From contig ONTQ01000005.1 in assembly GCA_900320795.1 (NCBI GenBank), positions 1 through 57,901 of the forward strand: a stretch of DNA of 57,901 bases, read 5' to 3'. This DNA comes from an uncultured Bacteroidales bacterium. Its GTDB lineage: Bacteria > Bacteroidota > Bacteroidia > Bacteroidales > UBA932. The notes under the pieces are model-generated. The model was not told the DNA's origin. It saw nothing but the letters and a program-made list of their open reading frames with translations, and made no database searches. Positions 1 to 8,808 of the stretch are shown piece after piece (the stretch's first letter is position 1; each line of letters opens with the position of its first letter). The position numbers and the translations under genes were made by a program.

Positions 1-85
1 TGAGGGTGGTCTTACCGTGGTCAACGTGGCCGATAGTACCGATGTTGACATGCGGTTTGGTTCTCTGGAATGTTTCTTTTGCCAT
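1..85 (-). CDS. tuf: Elongation factor Tu, N-terminal part (runs off the window)
   Basis: Read leftward, the first 28 codons give an EF-Tu N-terminus with the P-loop [12 protein letters not shown]-Tu is the GTPase that carries aminoacyl-tRNA to the ribosome. The ATG is the complement of 83-85. The rest of the gene lies beyond the window edge. The tRNA cluster just upstream on the same strand (144-508) is the usual Bacteroidetes arrangement, and those tRNAs are probably processed from a transcript continuing into tuf. Confidence 0.95.
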   Translation of the reverse strand, partial: MAKETFQRTKPHVNIGTIGHVDHGKTTL

Positions 86-143
86 AATAATATTATTGTT
101 TAAACAATTGTTGCGTCGTCTTAGGGCCTAAACCCAAAAAAAG

Positions 144-215
<72 letters not shown>

Positions 216-231
216 TTTTATATTTAATCCG

Positions 232-304
232 AGCGGAAAACGAGGTTCGAACTCGCGACCCTCAGCTTGGAAGGCTGATGCTCTACCAACTGAGCTACTT
301 CCGC
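232..304 (-). tRNA. tRNA-Gly (anticodon TCC)
   Basis: Acceptor GCGGAAG pairs with TTTCCGC (one G-U). The anticodon stem TCAGC/GCTGA closes loop CTTCCAA, giving anticodon TCC. It lies 16 nt upstream of tRNA-Thr(GGT) in transcription order. CCA is not encoded. Confidence 0.95.
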
Positions 305-320
305 TTGTTTTGAAAAAGTG

Positions 321-401
321 TGGGAGGTGGTGGACTCGAACCACCGAACCCTGAGGGAGCGGATTTACAGTCCGCCGCAATTGCCACTATGCGAACCTCC
401 C
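321..401 (-). tRNA. tRNA-Tyr (anticodon GTA)
   Basis: A class II tRNA of 81 nt with a long variable arm. Acceptor GGGAGGT/ACCTCCC is perfect, the discriminator is A, and the anticodon loop contains GTA. Third member of the tuf-proximal cluster. Confidence 0.95.
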
Positions 402-434
402 AAACAAGCTTTTCAATATTTCAAAGCTCCTTTG

Positions 435-508
435 AGCCGATAGAGGGATTCGAACCCACGACCCCGAGATTACAAATCACGTGCTCTGGCCAACTGAGCT
501 ATATCTAC
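435..508 (-). tRNA. tRNA-Thr (anticodon TGT), acceptor stem imperfect
   Basis: The body is a threonine tRNA: anticodon loop TTTGTAA (TGT), D-arm, and T-arm with TTCGAAT. The acceptor 5' strand reads GTAGATA against 3' strand TATCGGC, giving an A3-G70 clash and a U2-G71 wobble where GCCGATA would pair perfectly. The anticodon and T stems each also carry a T-T apposition, which I recall (unchecked) as tolerated in related tRNAs. It is the first tRNA of the cluster. It is either functional with a strained acceptor stem, a decayed copy, or contains a sequence error. Confidence 0.8.
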
Positions 509-532
509 TTTTTTTGAATTCTCAAAACTTTT

Positions 533-2410
533 TCAAAGATTTTTCATCATCCCGAGCAAAAGTTCGTAAAGCGACTCTTCATCCAAACCGCAATCGGCCA
601 ATTGGTTTTTCTGCGTGTCCTGCGCAATGTAACGGTCCGGGATGCCGACACCTTTAATAATAGGGGCGTTCTCCCTCCCGGCAAAGTATTCGCAAACGGC
701 CCCGAACAGTCCGCCCTTGAGCGAGCCGTCCTCCACGGTAATGATGGCCTTGCACTTGCCGGCTTCTTCCAGGATCCCCGTATCCAGCGGCTTGACAAAG
801 CGCATGTCATAGACGGAGGGGCCTGTCCAGTAATCGGCCTTATGGCGCTTGGCAGCGGCAAGGGCACGGTTCACGACCGGTCCCACGCCCAGGATGGCGA
901 CCTCCTTCCCGTCCATCAGTTTCTCGCCCTTTCCCAGGGGAAGAGACTTGTAGATGGCTTTGCGCCACGGGACGCCCTCCCCCATTCCGCGCGGATAGCG
1001 GATAATGAGCGGTCCTCCGCTGAGGTTGGCGCCGGTGAACAGGAGGTTCTTCAGTTCCAGTTCGTTGCGGGGGGCGGCGATGGTGACGCCGGGGATGCTG
1101 CGGTAAGCAGCCAAGTCAAAGCAGCCATGATGGGTGGCTCCGTCCTCCCCCACCAGGCCGGCACGGTCGAAGCACAGGACCACCGGCAGGTTCTGAAGGG
1201 CGATATCGTGAATAATATTGTCGTACGCCCTTTGGGAGAAAGATGAATAGACGTTGCAGAAAGGCTTAAGACCGGCGGCGGCCAGACCGGCCGAGAAAGT
1301 GACGGCATGGCCTTCCTCGATGCCTACGTCGAAGAAACGATCCGGAAAAGCGGCGCCCATCCGGGACATCCCGCAGCCGGAAGCCATGGCGGGCGTAACG
1401 CCCACGATACGATGGTCCTGCCGGGCGAGGTCCTCGAGAACCTCACCAAAAACATCCTGGTAACGGTCGGCCGGATAGACCGTCTTGATGCGCTCGCCGG
1501 TGGCCGGATCGAAACGGCCGGGGGCATGCCAGGTGGTAGGATCGGCCTCGGCAGGGGCGTAGCCGCACCCCTTCCGGGTATGGATATGCAGAAGGCGCGG
1601 GCCATGGATGTTCTTCAGTCGCTCCAGGGTGGCCGTAAGCTGCTCCAGGTCGTTCCCGTCCACCGGGCCGAAGTAACGGAAGCCCAGCGATTCGAAGAGG
1701 GCGCCTCCACTCCCGCGAACCAGGTTGGACTTGGTGTCGATGACACGCTTCTGTACCCATTCACGGGTCTTCCCCTCTCCCAGCGAATTCCACACCTTGT
1801 TCTTGACCCGGTTATAGAAAGGATGCGTGGTAAACTGAAGCAGATAGTTGTGCAGTCCGCCGATATTCTGGTCGATAGAGATATTGTTGTCATTCAGGAT
1901 GACCAGGAGGTCGGCCTTGGAGGAGCCGGCATTGTTGAGCCCTTCCCAGGCCAGTCCGCCGGTCATGGCTCCATCCCCGATGACCGCAACAACCTTTTCT
2001 CCGCTTCCGGTGATGCGGGCCGCTTCAGCGAAACCCAGCGCGGCCGATATGGATGTGGAAGAGTGACCTGCACCAAAGGCATCATAGGGGCTTTCGGCCC
2101 TTCTGGGGAAACCGCTGATTCCCTCCCGGGTACGGTTCTTCCGGAAAATCTCACGCCGGCCGGTGATGATCTTGTGGGCATAGGCCTGGTGTCCCACATC
2201 GAAGACAATCTTGTCTTTGGGAGTATCGAAGATGCTGTGCAACGCCACGATGACCTCCACAGCCCCCAGGCTGGAGCCAAGGTGGCCGGGGTTGACGGCA
2301 CAGCACTCCACCATATACTGCCGGATCTCCGCACAGAGCTTTACACGCTCCTTCAGGGACATGCGGCGCACATCCTCGGGAGAATGAACCTTATTCAGGA
2401 GATCGAACAT
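533..2410 (-). CDS. dxs: 1-deoxy-D-xylulose-5-phosphate synthase
   Basis: Thiamine-diphosphate enzyme that condenses pyruvate and glyceraldehyde-3-phosphate, the first step of the MEP isoprenoid pathway. The 625-residue protein has the transketolase-like layout: N-terminal PGHLGSSLG and FDVGHQAY, the ThDP/Mg site around GDGAMTGG with LNDNNISI, then the pyrimidine-binding domain with GIEEGHAVTFSAGLA and a C-terminal domain. I start at MFDLLNKVHSP (ATG at 2408-2410), not an in-frame upstream ATG at 2446, because a promoter element lies between them and the longer form would enter the neighbouring gene. It links functionally to the polyprenyl synthase at 11217 and menA at 25548. Confidence 0.96.
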   Translation of the reverse strand: MFDLLNKVHSPEDVRRMSLKERVKLCAEIRQYMVECCAVNPGHLGSSLGAVEVIVALHSIFDTPKDKIVFDVGHQAYAHKIITGRREIFRKNRTREGISGFPRRAESPYDAFGAGHSSTSISAALGFAEAARITGSGEKVVAVIGDGAMTGGLAWEGLNNAGSSKADLLVILNDNNISIDQNIGGLHNYLLQFTTHPFYNRVKNKVWNSLGEGKTREWVQKRVIDTKSNLVRGSGGALFESLGFRYFGPVDGNDLEQLTATLERLKNIHGPRLLHIHTRKGCGYAPAEADPTTWHAPGRFDPATGERIKTVYPADRYQDVFGEVLEDLARQDHRIVGVTPAMASGCGMSRMGAAFPDRFFDVGIEEGHAVTFSAGLAAAGLKPFCNVYSSFSQRAYDNIIHDIALQNLPVVLCFDRAGLVGEDGATHHGCFDLAAYRSIPGVTIAAPRNELELKNLLFTGANLSGGPLIIRYPRGMGEGVPWRKAIYKSLPLGKGEKLMDGKEVAILGVGPVVNRALAAAKRHKADYWTGPSVYDMRFVKPLDTGILEEAGKCKAIITVEDGSLKGGLFGAVCEYFAGRENAPIIKGVGIPDRYIAQDTQKNQLADCGLDEESLYELLLGMMKNL

Positions 2411-2415
2411 ATTTG

Positions 2416-2423
2416 CAAAGATA
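2416..2423 (-). promoter_or_regulatory. dxs promoter -7 element
   Basis: On the minus strand the sequence is TATCTTTG, a full match to the Bacteroidetes -7 consensus TAnnTTTG, five bases before the dxs ATG. Transcription would begin almost at the start codon, so the mRNA would have a very short or no leader. It lies between the stop of the upstream MFS gene (2430) and dxs. Confidence 0.65.
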
Positions 2424-2429
2424 CGAAAA

Positions 2430-3764
2430 TTATTGATTCGCCGCATCCAGTTTCAGCTCCGGATGACGGGCTGATGTACGGCGGAACATAAGGGCAACCG
2501 CCACGGCGGCTGCGCAGAGGGCCACAAACATCAGTTCCACGGTGACAGGGCCGCCGGCACTTTTCCCGAGGAGGACGCCGGCCACCCACTTGAAGCTCAT
2601 CAGTCCCAGGTTCTGCACCCAATAGATGAGGGCGAAGGTGGTGCCCAGGACCTTGTCCGGCACAATCTTGGGAACGGAAGGCCAGAGGGCGGCGGGGACC
2701 AGCGAATAGCCGAAGCCCAGGAACACCATGGCGAGGTACCCCCAAAACGGCACGCCGGCGGGGGCGAAAGCCAGAAACAGATGGGCGATGAGGGCCAGGA
2801 CGGCTCCCAGCACCATCCAGCGGGTGCCCTTGCCGGCCTTATCCACAAGCATGCCGAACAGCGGGGCGAAAATCACTGTTGAAAAGGGGAGCATGCTCAC
2901 CATCCAGCCGGCGGTCGAAGCGGGGATGTCAAAGCGCGGGATGAGAATGGCACCGGCAAACTTCTTGAACGCGATGATGCTGCTATAGAATAGCACGCAC
3001 AGCAGGCCCAGCAACCAAAAATTCTTGTTGCCCAGGACACCCACAACATCCCTGAAGCGGAAGGCGTCGTCATCAGAAGAGGCCCCGGAGGGATTTTCTT
3101 CCACGTCAATTCGCGATCCAGTACGGGCATCCAGGGCCACAAAGACGGCCCAGAGGATGAGGCCCAGGGCCATCAGACCCATTCCCACCAGGGCGGGACG
3201 GGCTGTTTCGGCCAGCGTATAGACATGGCCGGCCGTCTGTCGGACCAGCTTCGGAGCCAGCACCAGGGCGAAGGCGGTTCCCAGCCGGGCGATGGCCAGC
3301 TGCAGGCCCATGGCAAGCGCCATCGGCCCGTCGCGGAACCATTTGGCGATACTCCGTGTGACGGCCGTTCCGGCAATCTCGCTGCCCAGCCCGAAGAACA
3401 TCACGCCTGCGTAAGCGGCCTTCAGAGACCAGGAAGCGCCGCTGAGAAGCGCCCAGAGCACCACACCGGCCCCGGCCGCCATCATGCCCACAAAGATGCT
3501 TCCGCTGATGCGCACGCCCCATTTGTCCAGCAGGATACCGCCCACAATCAGACCGCCGAACACGCACAGGACGCTGTAACCGCTGGCATAGAGACCGTAT
3601 CCGGCCGAGTCCCAACCCAGCTGCGTGAGCGAGGGATCCTCGAACAGATACGAGATGCTGGAGAACATGTCGTCAAAGTAGTACGAAGCGAACATGGGTA
3701 CTACCAAACAGGCCAGCGCAAACCAAGCGGCTGACCTGTAAAACTTCTTGGCGGAAGCGACCAT
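2430..3764 (-). CDS. MFS transporter (12 TM), paralogue of next gene
   Basis: A hydrophobic protein of 444 residues with the 12-segment major facilitator pattern and a cytoplasmic loop around residues 215-230 (ENPSGASSDDDAF). The loop motif LLDKWGVRISG after TM2 matches the MFS A-motif position. It shares blocks such as VPAALWPSVPKLV/IV and AMALGLQLA/AMGSEMALARLG with the protein encoded immediately upstream, so the pair probably arose by duplication. Its ATG overlaps the upstream stop codon by one base (TGATG), indicating translational coupling. An in-frame TTG one codon earlier is not preferred. The substrate is unknown. Confidence 0.85.
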   Translation of the reverse strand: MVASAKKFYRSAAWFALACLVVPMFASYYFDDMFSSISYLFEDPSLTQLGWDSAGYGLYASGYSVLCVFGGLIVGGILLDKWGVRISGSIFVGMMAAGAGVVLWALLSGASWSLKAAYAGVMFFGLGSEIAGTAVTRSIAKWFRDGPMALAMGLQLAIARLGTAFALVLAPKLVRQTAGHVYTLAETARPALVGMGLMALGLILWAVFVALDARTGSRIDVEENPSGASSDDDAFRFRDVVGVLGNKNFWLLGLLCVLFYSSIIAFKKFAGAILIPRFDIPASTAGWMVSMLPFSTVIFAPLFGMLVDKAGKGTRWMVLGAVLALIAHLFLAFAPAGVPFWGYLAMVFLGFGYSLVPAALWPSVPKIVPDKVLGTTFALIYWVQNLGLMSFKWVAGVLLGKSAGGPVTVELMFVALCAAAVAVALMFRRTSARHPELKLDAANQ

Positions 3765-5386
3765 CAATGCTGGATGTTAGGGAGTTCCAGGCCAAGGCCT
3801 TTCTTACGGTCCACAGCCTTGAGGACAAAGCCCAGGATCAGGGCCGCGATGCCCAGACAGGCCAGCATCACCAACGGCGCCGTGTAATTGAAGGCCGTGG
3901 GATCCGTGACGCCGGGATTGGTCTTGTCCAACACCTTGCCGATCAGGAGCGGGAACAGCCAGAGGCCGATGTTCTGGATCCAGAAAATCAGGGCGTAGGC
4001 GCTGCCGATGACCTTGGCATCCACCAGTTTGGGAACGGAAGGCCAGAGGGCGGCGGGGACCAGCGAGAAGGAGGCGCCCAGCACCAGGATGGTCACATAG
4101 GCCACGATGACACCGCCCGCGGCGTTACCCTTGAACAGCGGCAGCACAAAGGCGAAGGTGAGGTGACAGGCAATCAACAGGACGGCGCCCAGGATCAGCA
4201 TGGTGGCACCTTTCCCCTTGTGGTCCAGATAGTTTCCGAGAATGGGAGTGATGAGCACGGCCAACAGCGGGAACACGGCGAAGATGGATTCCGCACTCTG
4301 GCGCATATAACCCATATAGCAGTAAAAAATCAGCATGATGACGGCGATGCCCAGGAAAATGTACTGCTTCACCTTGTCTTTCTGGAAATTACTGATGAAT
4401 CCGGCGGCGGCAACCACCAGCATGATCACATACTGGATGATGGTAACGCTGGAAGAAGCCCAGAACGAACCGGCAGCCGGCTCGGTAAGGGTCAGGTTGC
4501 ACTGCAACATGTTCACTGCATATTTCTGGAAGGGGAAGATGGCGCTGTAATACAGGACACACAGCAGGGCGACAATCCAGAAGCCCCAGTCCGAAAGGAT
4601 GCGGCCGATGTCGCTGACCTTGAAAGGATCGTCCTTTTCTTCAGCCTCACCGGTCTGCTCGTCCAGTTTCTTGTCCATGAAGAAATAGACGATGCACATG
4701 ATGAGGGCGATGCAGAGGAGCACGACGCCGAACGCTACGCTGCGGGAAACGTCCACGCTTCCGCCCAGGCGGGCGAAGAAAGGCGAAAAAATCATACAGG
4801 TGGCAACGCCCAGGCGGGCCAGAGCCATCTCGGAGCCCATGGCCAGGGCCATTTCACGACCTTTGAACCACTTGACAATACCGCGGCTGACCGTAATGCC
4901 GGCCATTTCGCAGCCGCAGCCGAAAATCATGAAGCCGCAGGCCGCCAGTTTGGCCGATGCCGGCATGCCCCGGTAGAAAGGAGAAACGCCCAGCTCGTCG
5001 AAGAGCGGGATGTAATTCAGGTTATGGGTGAACCAGTTCTCCAGGCCGCTTCCCATGAAGGACTCGCTGACGGCATACCATTTAATAATAGCACCCACCA
5101 GCATGACGCCGGCCGACAGGACCGCTGTAAAACGAACCCCCATCTTGTCCAGGATAATGCCGGCAAAGATGAGGAAGAACACGAATACGTTCAGGAACAC
5201 TTCGGACCCCTGCATGGTGCCGAAGGCCGTGGAGTCCCATCCGCGGGTTTCCTGCATGAGGTCCTTGATGGGAGAGAGGATGTCCATGAAGATGTATGAG
5301 CAGAACATGGCAAGGGCCAGCAACAGGAGGGCTGTCCAGCGCATGGCTGCCGAATCACGGAGCGTTTTGATAGTAGAATTGGACAT
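3764..5386 (-). CDS. MFS transporter, larger member of the tandem pair
   Basis: A membrane protein of 540 residues with MFS topology: an N-terminal TM at WTALLLLALAMFCSYIF, the loop LDKMGVRFTAVLS, and a charged central loop DKKLDEQTGEAEEKDD. I start at MSNSTIKTLRD (ATG 5384-5386); the 34 codons upstream lack plausible transporter sequence. It is about 100 residues longer than its partner, partly through an insertion near residues 85-135 between early TMs. The two genes may form a heteromeric or redundant uptake system. No substrate can be assigned from the sequence, and nitrate-porter resemblance is only superficial. Confidence 0.85.
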   Translation of the reverse strand: MSNSTIKTLRDSAAMRWTALLLLALAMFCSYIFMDILSPIKDLMQETRGWDSTAFGTMQGSEVFLNVFVFFLIFAGIILDKMGVRFTAVLSAGVMLVGAIIKWYAVSESFMGSGLENWFTHNLNYIPLFDELGVSPFYRGMPASAKLAACGFMIFGCGCEMAGITVSRGIVKWFKGREMALAMGSEMALARLGVATCMIFSPFFARLGGSVDVSRSVAFGVVLLCIALIMCIVYFFMDKKLDEQTGEAEEKDDPFKVSDIGRILSDWGFWIVALLCVLYYSAIFPFQKYAVNMLQCNLTLTEPAAGSFWASSSVTIIQYVIMLVVAAAGFISNFQKDKVKQYIFLGIAVIMLIFYCYMGYMRQSAESIFAVFPLLAVLITPILGNYLDHKGKGATMLILGAVLLIACHLTFAFVLPLFKGNAAGGVIVAYVTILVLGASFSLVPAALWPSVPKLVDAKVIGSAYALIFWIQNIGLWLFPLLIGKVLDKTNPGVTDPTAFNYTAPLVMLACLGIAALILGFVLKAVDRKKGLGLELPNIQH

Positions 5387-5504
5387 GATATTACTTTTTT
5401 GTATTCTATCGAAGTGGATATGGACTGCTAAAATAACAAAAAAAATCGTAAAGCCCGACTTTTTTTCCCGAAGGCGAGGAGTTTGCATATTTCTTGCAAA
5501 AAAA

Positions 5505-5536
5505 TTTGGCAGTTCCGAAAAATCATTTTATATTTG
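5505..5536 (+). promoter_or_regulatory. Promoter of the efflux operon
   Basis: TTTG (5505-5508), a 20-base spacer, then TATATTTG (5529-5536): both boxes of the Bacteroidetes sigma-A promoter at ideal spacing. The ATG of the first gene follows 31 bases later. Confidence 0.75.
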
Positions 5537-5567
5537 CAGTGTAATAGCATACTAATACAGCGATAAT

Positions 5568-6284
5568 ATGGCGCTTATTGAACTTCAAGACATTAACAAG
5601 ACATACAACAACGGGCAGCCGCTGCACGTACTCAAGGGCATCAACCTGAGTGTCGACAGCGGAGAATTCGTGTCCATCATGGGCGCTTCCGGTTCCGGGA
5701 AGAGCACCCTCCTCAACATTCTCGGGATCCTGGACAATTACGATACCGGTTCTTACCACCTGGACGGAAGGCTCATCAAGGACCTCACGGAAAAACAGGC
5801 GGCCGACTATCGCAACCGCATGATTGGCTTCATCTTCCAGAGTTTCAACCTCATCGGCTTCAAGACCGCCGTCGAGAACGTGGAACTTCCCCTCTATTAT
5901 CAGGGGGTTCCCCGGAAAAGGCGCCGCGAACTGGCCATGGAATACCTGGAAAAGATGGGACTCACCCCCTGGGCCTCCCATTTCCCCAACGAAATGTCCG
6001 GCGGCCAGAAGCAGCGCGTGGCCATCGCCCGCGCCCTCATCACCCAGCCCCGGATCATCCTGGCCGATGAACCCACCGGCGCCCTGGATTCCAAGACCAG
6101 CGTAGAAGTGATGGGCCTCCTGAAAAAACTGAACCAGGAAGACGGCATCACCATCATCGTGGTCACCCACGAAGGCGGCGTAGCCAATGAGACCGATAAA
6201 ATCATCCACATCAAGGACGGCGTTATCGGCAAGATCGAAGAAAACACCCGCCACGAGGCCTGGGGCGGCAGCGTCATCAAGTAA
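5568..6284 (+). CDS. ABC transporter ATPase (MacB/LolD type)
   Basis: A 238-residue ABC ATPase: Walker A GASGSGKST, Q-loop FQSFNLI, signature MSGGQKQRVAIARAL, Walker B IILADEPTGALD, and H-loop VVTHE. The sequence around the signature is typical of the MacB/LolD/FtsE branch that powers mechanotransmission instead of transport through its own pore. It is the first gene of a five-gene operon with two permeases, an adaptor and a TolC-like porin. Its stop TAA overlaps the next ATG (TAATG). Confidence 0.93.
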   Translation: MALIELQDINKTYNNGQPLHVLKGINLSVDSGEFVSIMGASGSGKSTLLNILGILDNYDTGSYHLDGRLIKDLTEKQAADYRNRMIGFIFQSFNLIGFKTAVENVELPLYYQGVPRKRRRELAMEYLEKMGLTPWASHFPNEMSGGQKQRVAIARALITQPRIILADEPTGALDSKTSVEVMGLLKKLNQEDGITIIVVTHEGGVANETDKIIHIKDGVIGKIEENTRHEAWGGSVIK

Positions 6285-7546
6285 TGAGAGAACTTTTCCA
6301 TGAAATAGGCAGTTCCCTGCGGCAGAACAAGCTCCGTACGGCCCTCACAGGCTTTGCGGTGAGCTGGGGCATCTTCCTCCTCATTGCCTTGCTGGGCGCC
6401 GGAAACGGCCTGATGAATTCCTTCATGGGCAACATGGACCAGTTCGTAAGCCAGAGCATCATGGTGCAGGGCTGGCGCACGTCCAAACCCTACGCCGGCT
6501 ACAAGGAGAACCGGAAGATCGATCTGGACGCCAAGGACATAGCGTTTACGGAAGGCCCGGACTGGCAGGGAACCATCGCCGGTGTCACTGCCAACACAAA
6601 TTCCACCTCGGCCACGCTGTCGCTGGACGGGAAAACCGTAAACGGCTGGCTGCAGGGCGTTTCTCCGAAACACCAGGAATATGCAAAAATCCAAATGGCC
6701 GCCGGACGCTTCCTCTCCCCGGCCGATCTTCAGGAACAGCGCAAGGTGGTCGTCCTCAGCCTCTCCCAGGCCCGGGAGCTGCTGCCCAATTCCCCGGATG
6801 CCCTTGTGGGCCGATGGGTGACGGCGGGAGCCCTGGCCTACAGGGTCATCGGCCTGTACCATACCGATGAGGGCGATTTCCGCCGCACCGACTATATCCC
6901 CTACACCACCTACAAAGGAATTTACGACCCTTCGGACAAGATAGCCTCCATCAGCTTTACGGTGAACGGCCTGAACTCACTCAAGGAACACGAAGACTTT
7001 CAGGAAGCGTATGGCGGGGCCATAAAACGCATTCACAGCATCGCCCCCGATGACAAGACGGGCATCTGGATCCGGAACGGCTACACCCAAAACATGCAGA
7101 TGAACAAAGCCGGGAACATCATCCGCATCGCCCTGTGGATCCTGGGCGTCCTCACCCTCATCAGCGGTATCGTGGGCGTCTCAAACATCATGCTCATCAC
7201 CGTGAAGGAACGCACGCACGAGTTTGGCATCCGCAAGGCCATCGGTGCCCGGCCCGGCAATATCCTCTCCCTGATCATCGCCGAAAGCATCGCCATCACG
7301 GCCGCCTTCGGCTATGCAGGCATGTTCCTCGGGATGGTGGCTTGTGAAATCATGGAAAAGACAGTGGGACAGAGGGGTGTAGATATCGGCTTCGAGACCA
7401 TCAAAATGCTGGTAAACCCGTCCGTGGGACTGGACGTGGCCCTGGAAGCCACCCTGCTGCTCATCGCAGCCGGCACCCTGGCCGGCATCATTCCTGCCTG
7501 GAAAGCCGCCAAAGTGAAACCCATAGAAGCCCTCAGAGCAGAATGA
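6284..7546 (+). CDS. MacB-like ABC permease (first of two)
   Basis: A 420-residue permease with one N-terminal TM (LTGFAVSWGIFLLIALLGAGNG), a large periplasmic MacB core domain, and three C-terminal TM segments near residues 280-410. The C-terminal FtsX block includes VSNIMLITVKERTHEFGIRKAIGARP. It should pair with the following permease as a heterodimer driven by the upstream ATPase, exporting lipids, peptides, macrolides or toxins across the envelope with MacA and TolC partners. It overlaps the next gene by four bases (ATGA). Confidence 0.9.
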   Translation: MRELFHEIGSSLRQNKLRTALTGFAVSWGIFLLIALLGAGNGLMNSFMGNMDQFVSQSIMVQGWRTSKPYAGYKENRKIDLDAKDIAFTEGPDWQGTIAGVTANTNSTSATLSLDGKTVNGWLQGVSPKHQEYAKIQMAAGRFLSPADLQEQRKVVVLSLSQARELLPNSPDALVGRWVTAGALAYRVIGLYHTDEGDFRRTDYIPYTTYKGIYDPSDKIASISFTVNGLNSLKEHEDFQEAYGGAIKRIHSIAPDDKTGIWIRNGYTQNMQMNKAGNIIRIALWILGVLTLISGIVGVSNIMLITVKERTHEFGIRKAIGARPGNILSLIIAESIAITAAFGYAGMFLGMVACEIMEKTVGQRGVDIGFETIKMLVNPSVGLDVALEATLLLIAAGTLAGIIPAWKAAKVKPIEALRAE

Positions 7547-8793
7547 AATGGTTTGATACAGATACCTTCCGGGAAATCCTGGACAGCCTGGTGCGGAACC
7601 GCAGCCGGAGCCTTCTGACGGGCTTCGGCGTGTTCTGGGGCGTGTTTATGCTGATGCTCCTGGTGGGCGGCGGGCAAGGACTCAAAGGACTGCTGAACAA
7701 GAACTTCGAGGGTTTCGCCCAAAACACCGGCATTGCTTTCACCGACCAGACCTCCAAGCCGTACAAAGGCTTCAAGAAAGGACGCACCTGGAATATGAAT
7801 TACGAGGACGTGGACCGGCTTAAGAACCTGATTCCGGAACTGGAGACCGTCTCCCCCACCGTGAGTTTCTGGGGCCGGAGCATCGCCCGGGAAGAGAACA
7901 GCTTCTCCGACGCCGTCGTGAAGGGTGTCCGGACTGACTATGCCCGGATTGAAACGCCCAAACTCCGCTACGGCCGCTACCTCAACGAAAGCGACAATGC
8001 CAACGAGCGGAAAGTCTGCGTACTGGGAAAGAAAGTCTATACTACCCTGTTCCCGGAAGGCGGAGATCCTTGTGGACAACGCATCCGGATCGACGGTTCC
8101 TACTACAGCGTGATCGGCGTGGACTGGAACGAGAACAGCATCTCTGTGAACGGCAGTGCCGACGAAGCCGTGAGCATTCCGCTCAACCTGGCCCGGAAAG
8201 CCTACAACCAGGGGAACATCGTACATCTGATTTGCTTCACCGCCCGGGAAGGGATTGCCGTCAGCGACATCACCCCGCGGGTACGGGAAGTGATAAACCG
8301 GGCCCATTATGTAGACCCTTCCGACGAGCAGGCGCTCTTTATCATGAATACGCAGCTCATCTTCGGCATCGTGGACAACCTGTTCCGGGGCATCAACTTC
8401 CTGGTGTGGCTCATCGGCCTGGGAACGCTCCTGGCCGGGGTAATCGGCGTGTCCAACATCATGATGGTGAGCGTGCGGGAACGCACCACCGAGATTGGCA
8501 TCCGCCGGGCCATCGGCGCTACGCCCCGGCAGATCCTGGGACAGATTCTGTCGGAGAGCATCGTCCTTACGCTGGTAGCAGGTATGATGGGCATCGTGTT
8601 CAGCGTACTCGTCCTCGCCGGCGTGGAGATGGCCATGACTGAAGACGGCATCCTCAAGGCTGCTTTCCAGGTCCCTTTCTCCACGGCCGTCCTGGCGACG
8701 CTGCTGCTGGCCGTCCTGGGGGTGGCCGCCGGCGCCATGCCCGCATCCCGTGCCCTGCAGATCAAACCGGTGGACGCCATGAGAGACGAATAA
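7543..8793 (+). CDS. MacB-like ABC permease (second of two)
   Basis: 416 residues with the same architecture as its upstream neighbour: N-terminal TM LLTGFGVFWGVFMLMLLVGGGQG, periplasmic MacB domain, and a C-terminal FtsX block with VSNIMMVSVRERTTEIGIRR. The two permeases are clearly homologous but divergent, which suggests a heterodimeric transporter. The ATGA overlap with the upstream gene implies coupled translation. The substrate cannot be read from the sequence. Confidence 0.9.
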   Translation: MKWFDTDTFREILDSLVRNRSRSLLTGFGVFWGVFMLMLLVGGGQGLKGLLNKNFEGFAQNTGIAFTDQTSKPYKGFKKGRTWNMNYEDVDRLKNLIPELETVSPTVSFWGRSIAREENSFSDAVVKGVRTDYARIETPKLRYGRYLNESDNANERKVCVLGKKVYTTLFPEGGDPCGQRIRIDGSYYSVIGVDWNENSISVNGSADEAVSIPLNLARKAYNQGNIVHLICFTAREGIAVSDITPRVREVINRAHYVDPSDEQALFIMNTQLIFGIVDNLFRGINFLVWLIGLGTLLAGVIGVSNIMMVSVRERTTEIGIRRAIGATPRQILGQILSESIVLTLVAGMMGIVFSVLVLAGVEMAMTEDGILKAAFQVPFSTAVLATLLLAVLGVAAGAMPASRALQIKPVDAMRDE

Positions 8794-8808
8794 TAACAGT
8801 AATACAAT

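Noticed and set aside
2430..5386. Nitrate/nitrite transporters
   Set aside because: The two MFS proteins lack convincing nitrate signature motifs and no nitrate metabolism genes are adjacent; left as MFS with unknown substrate.
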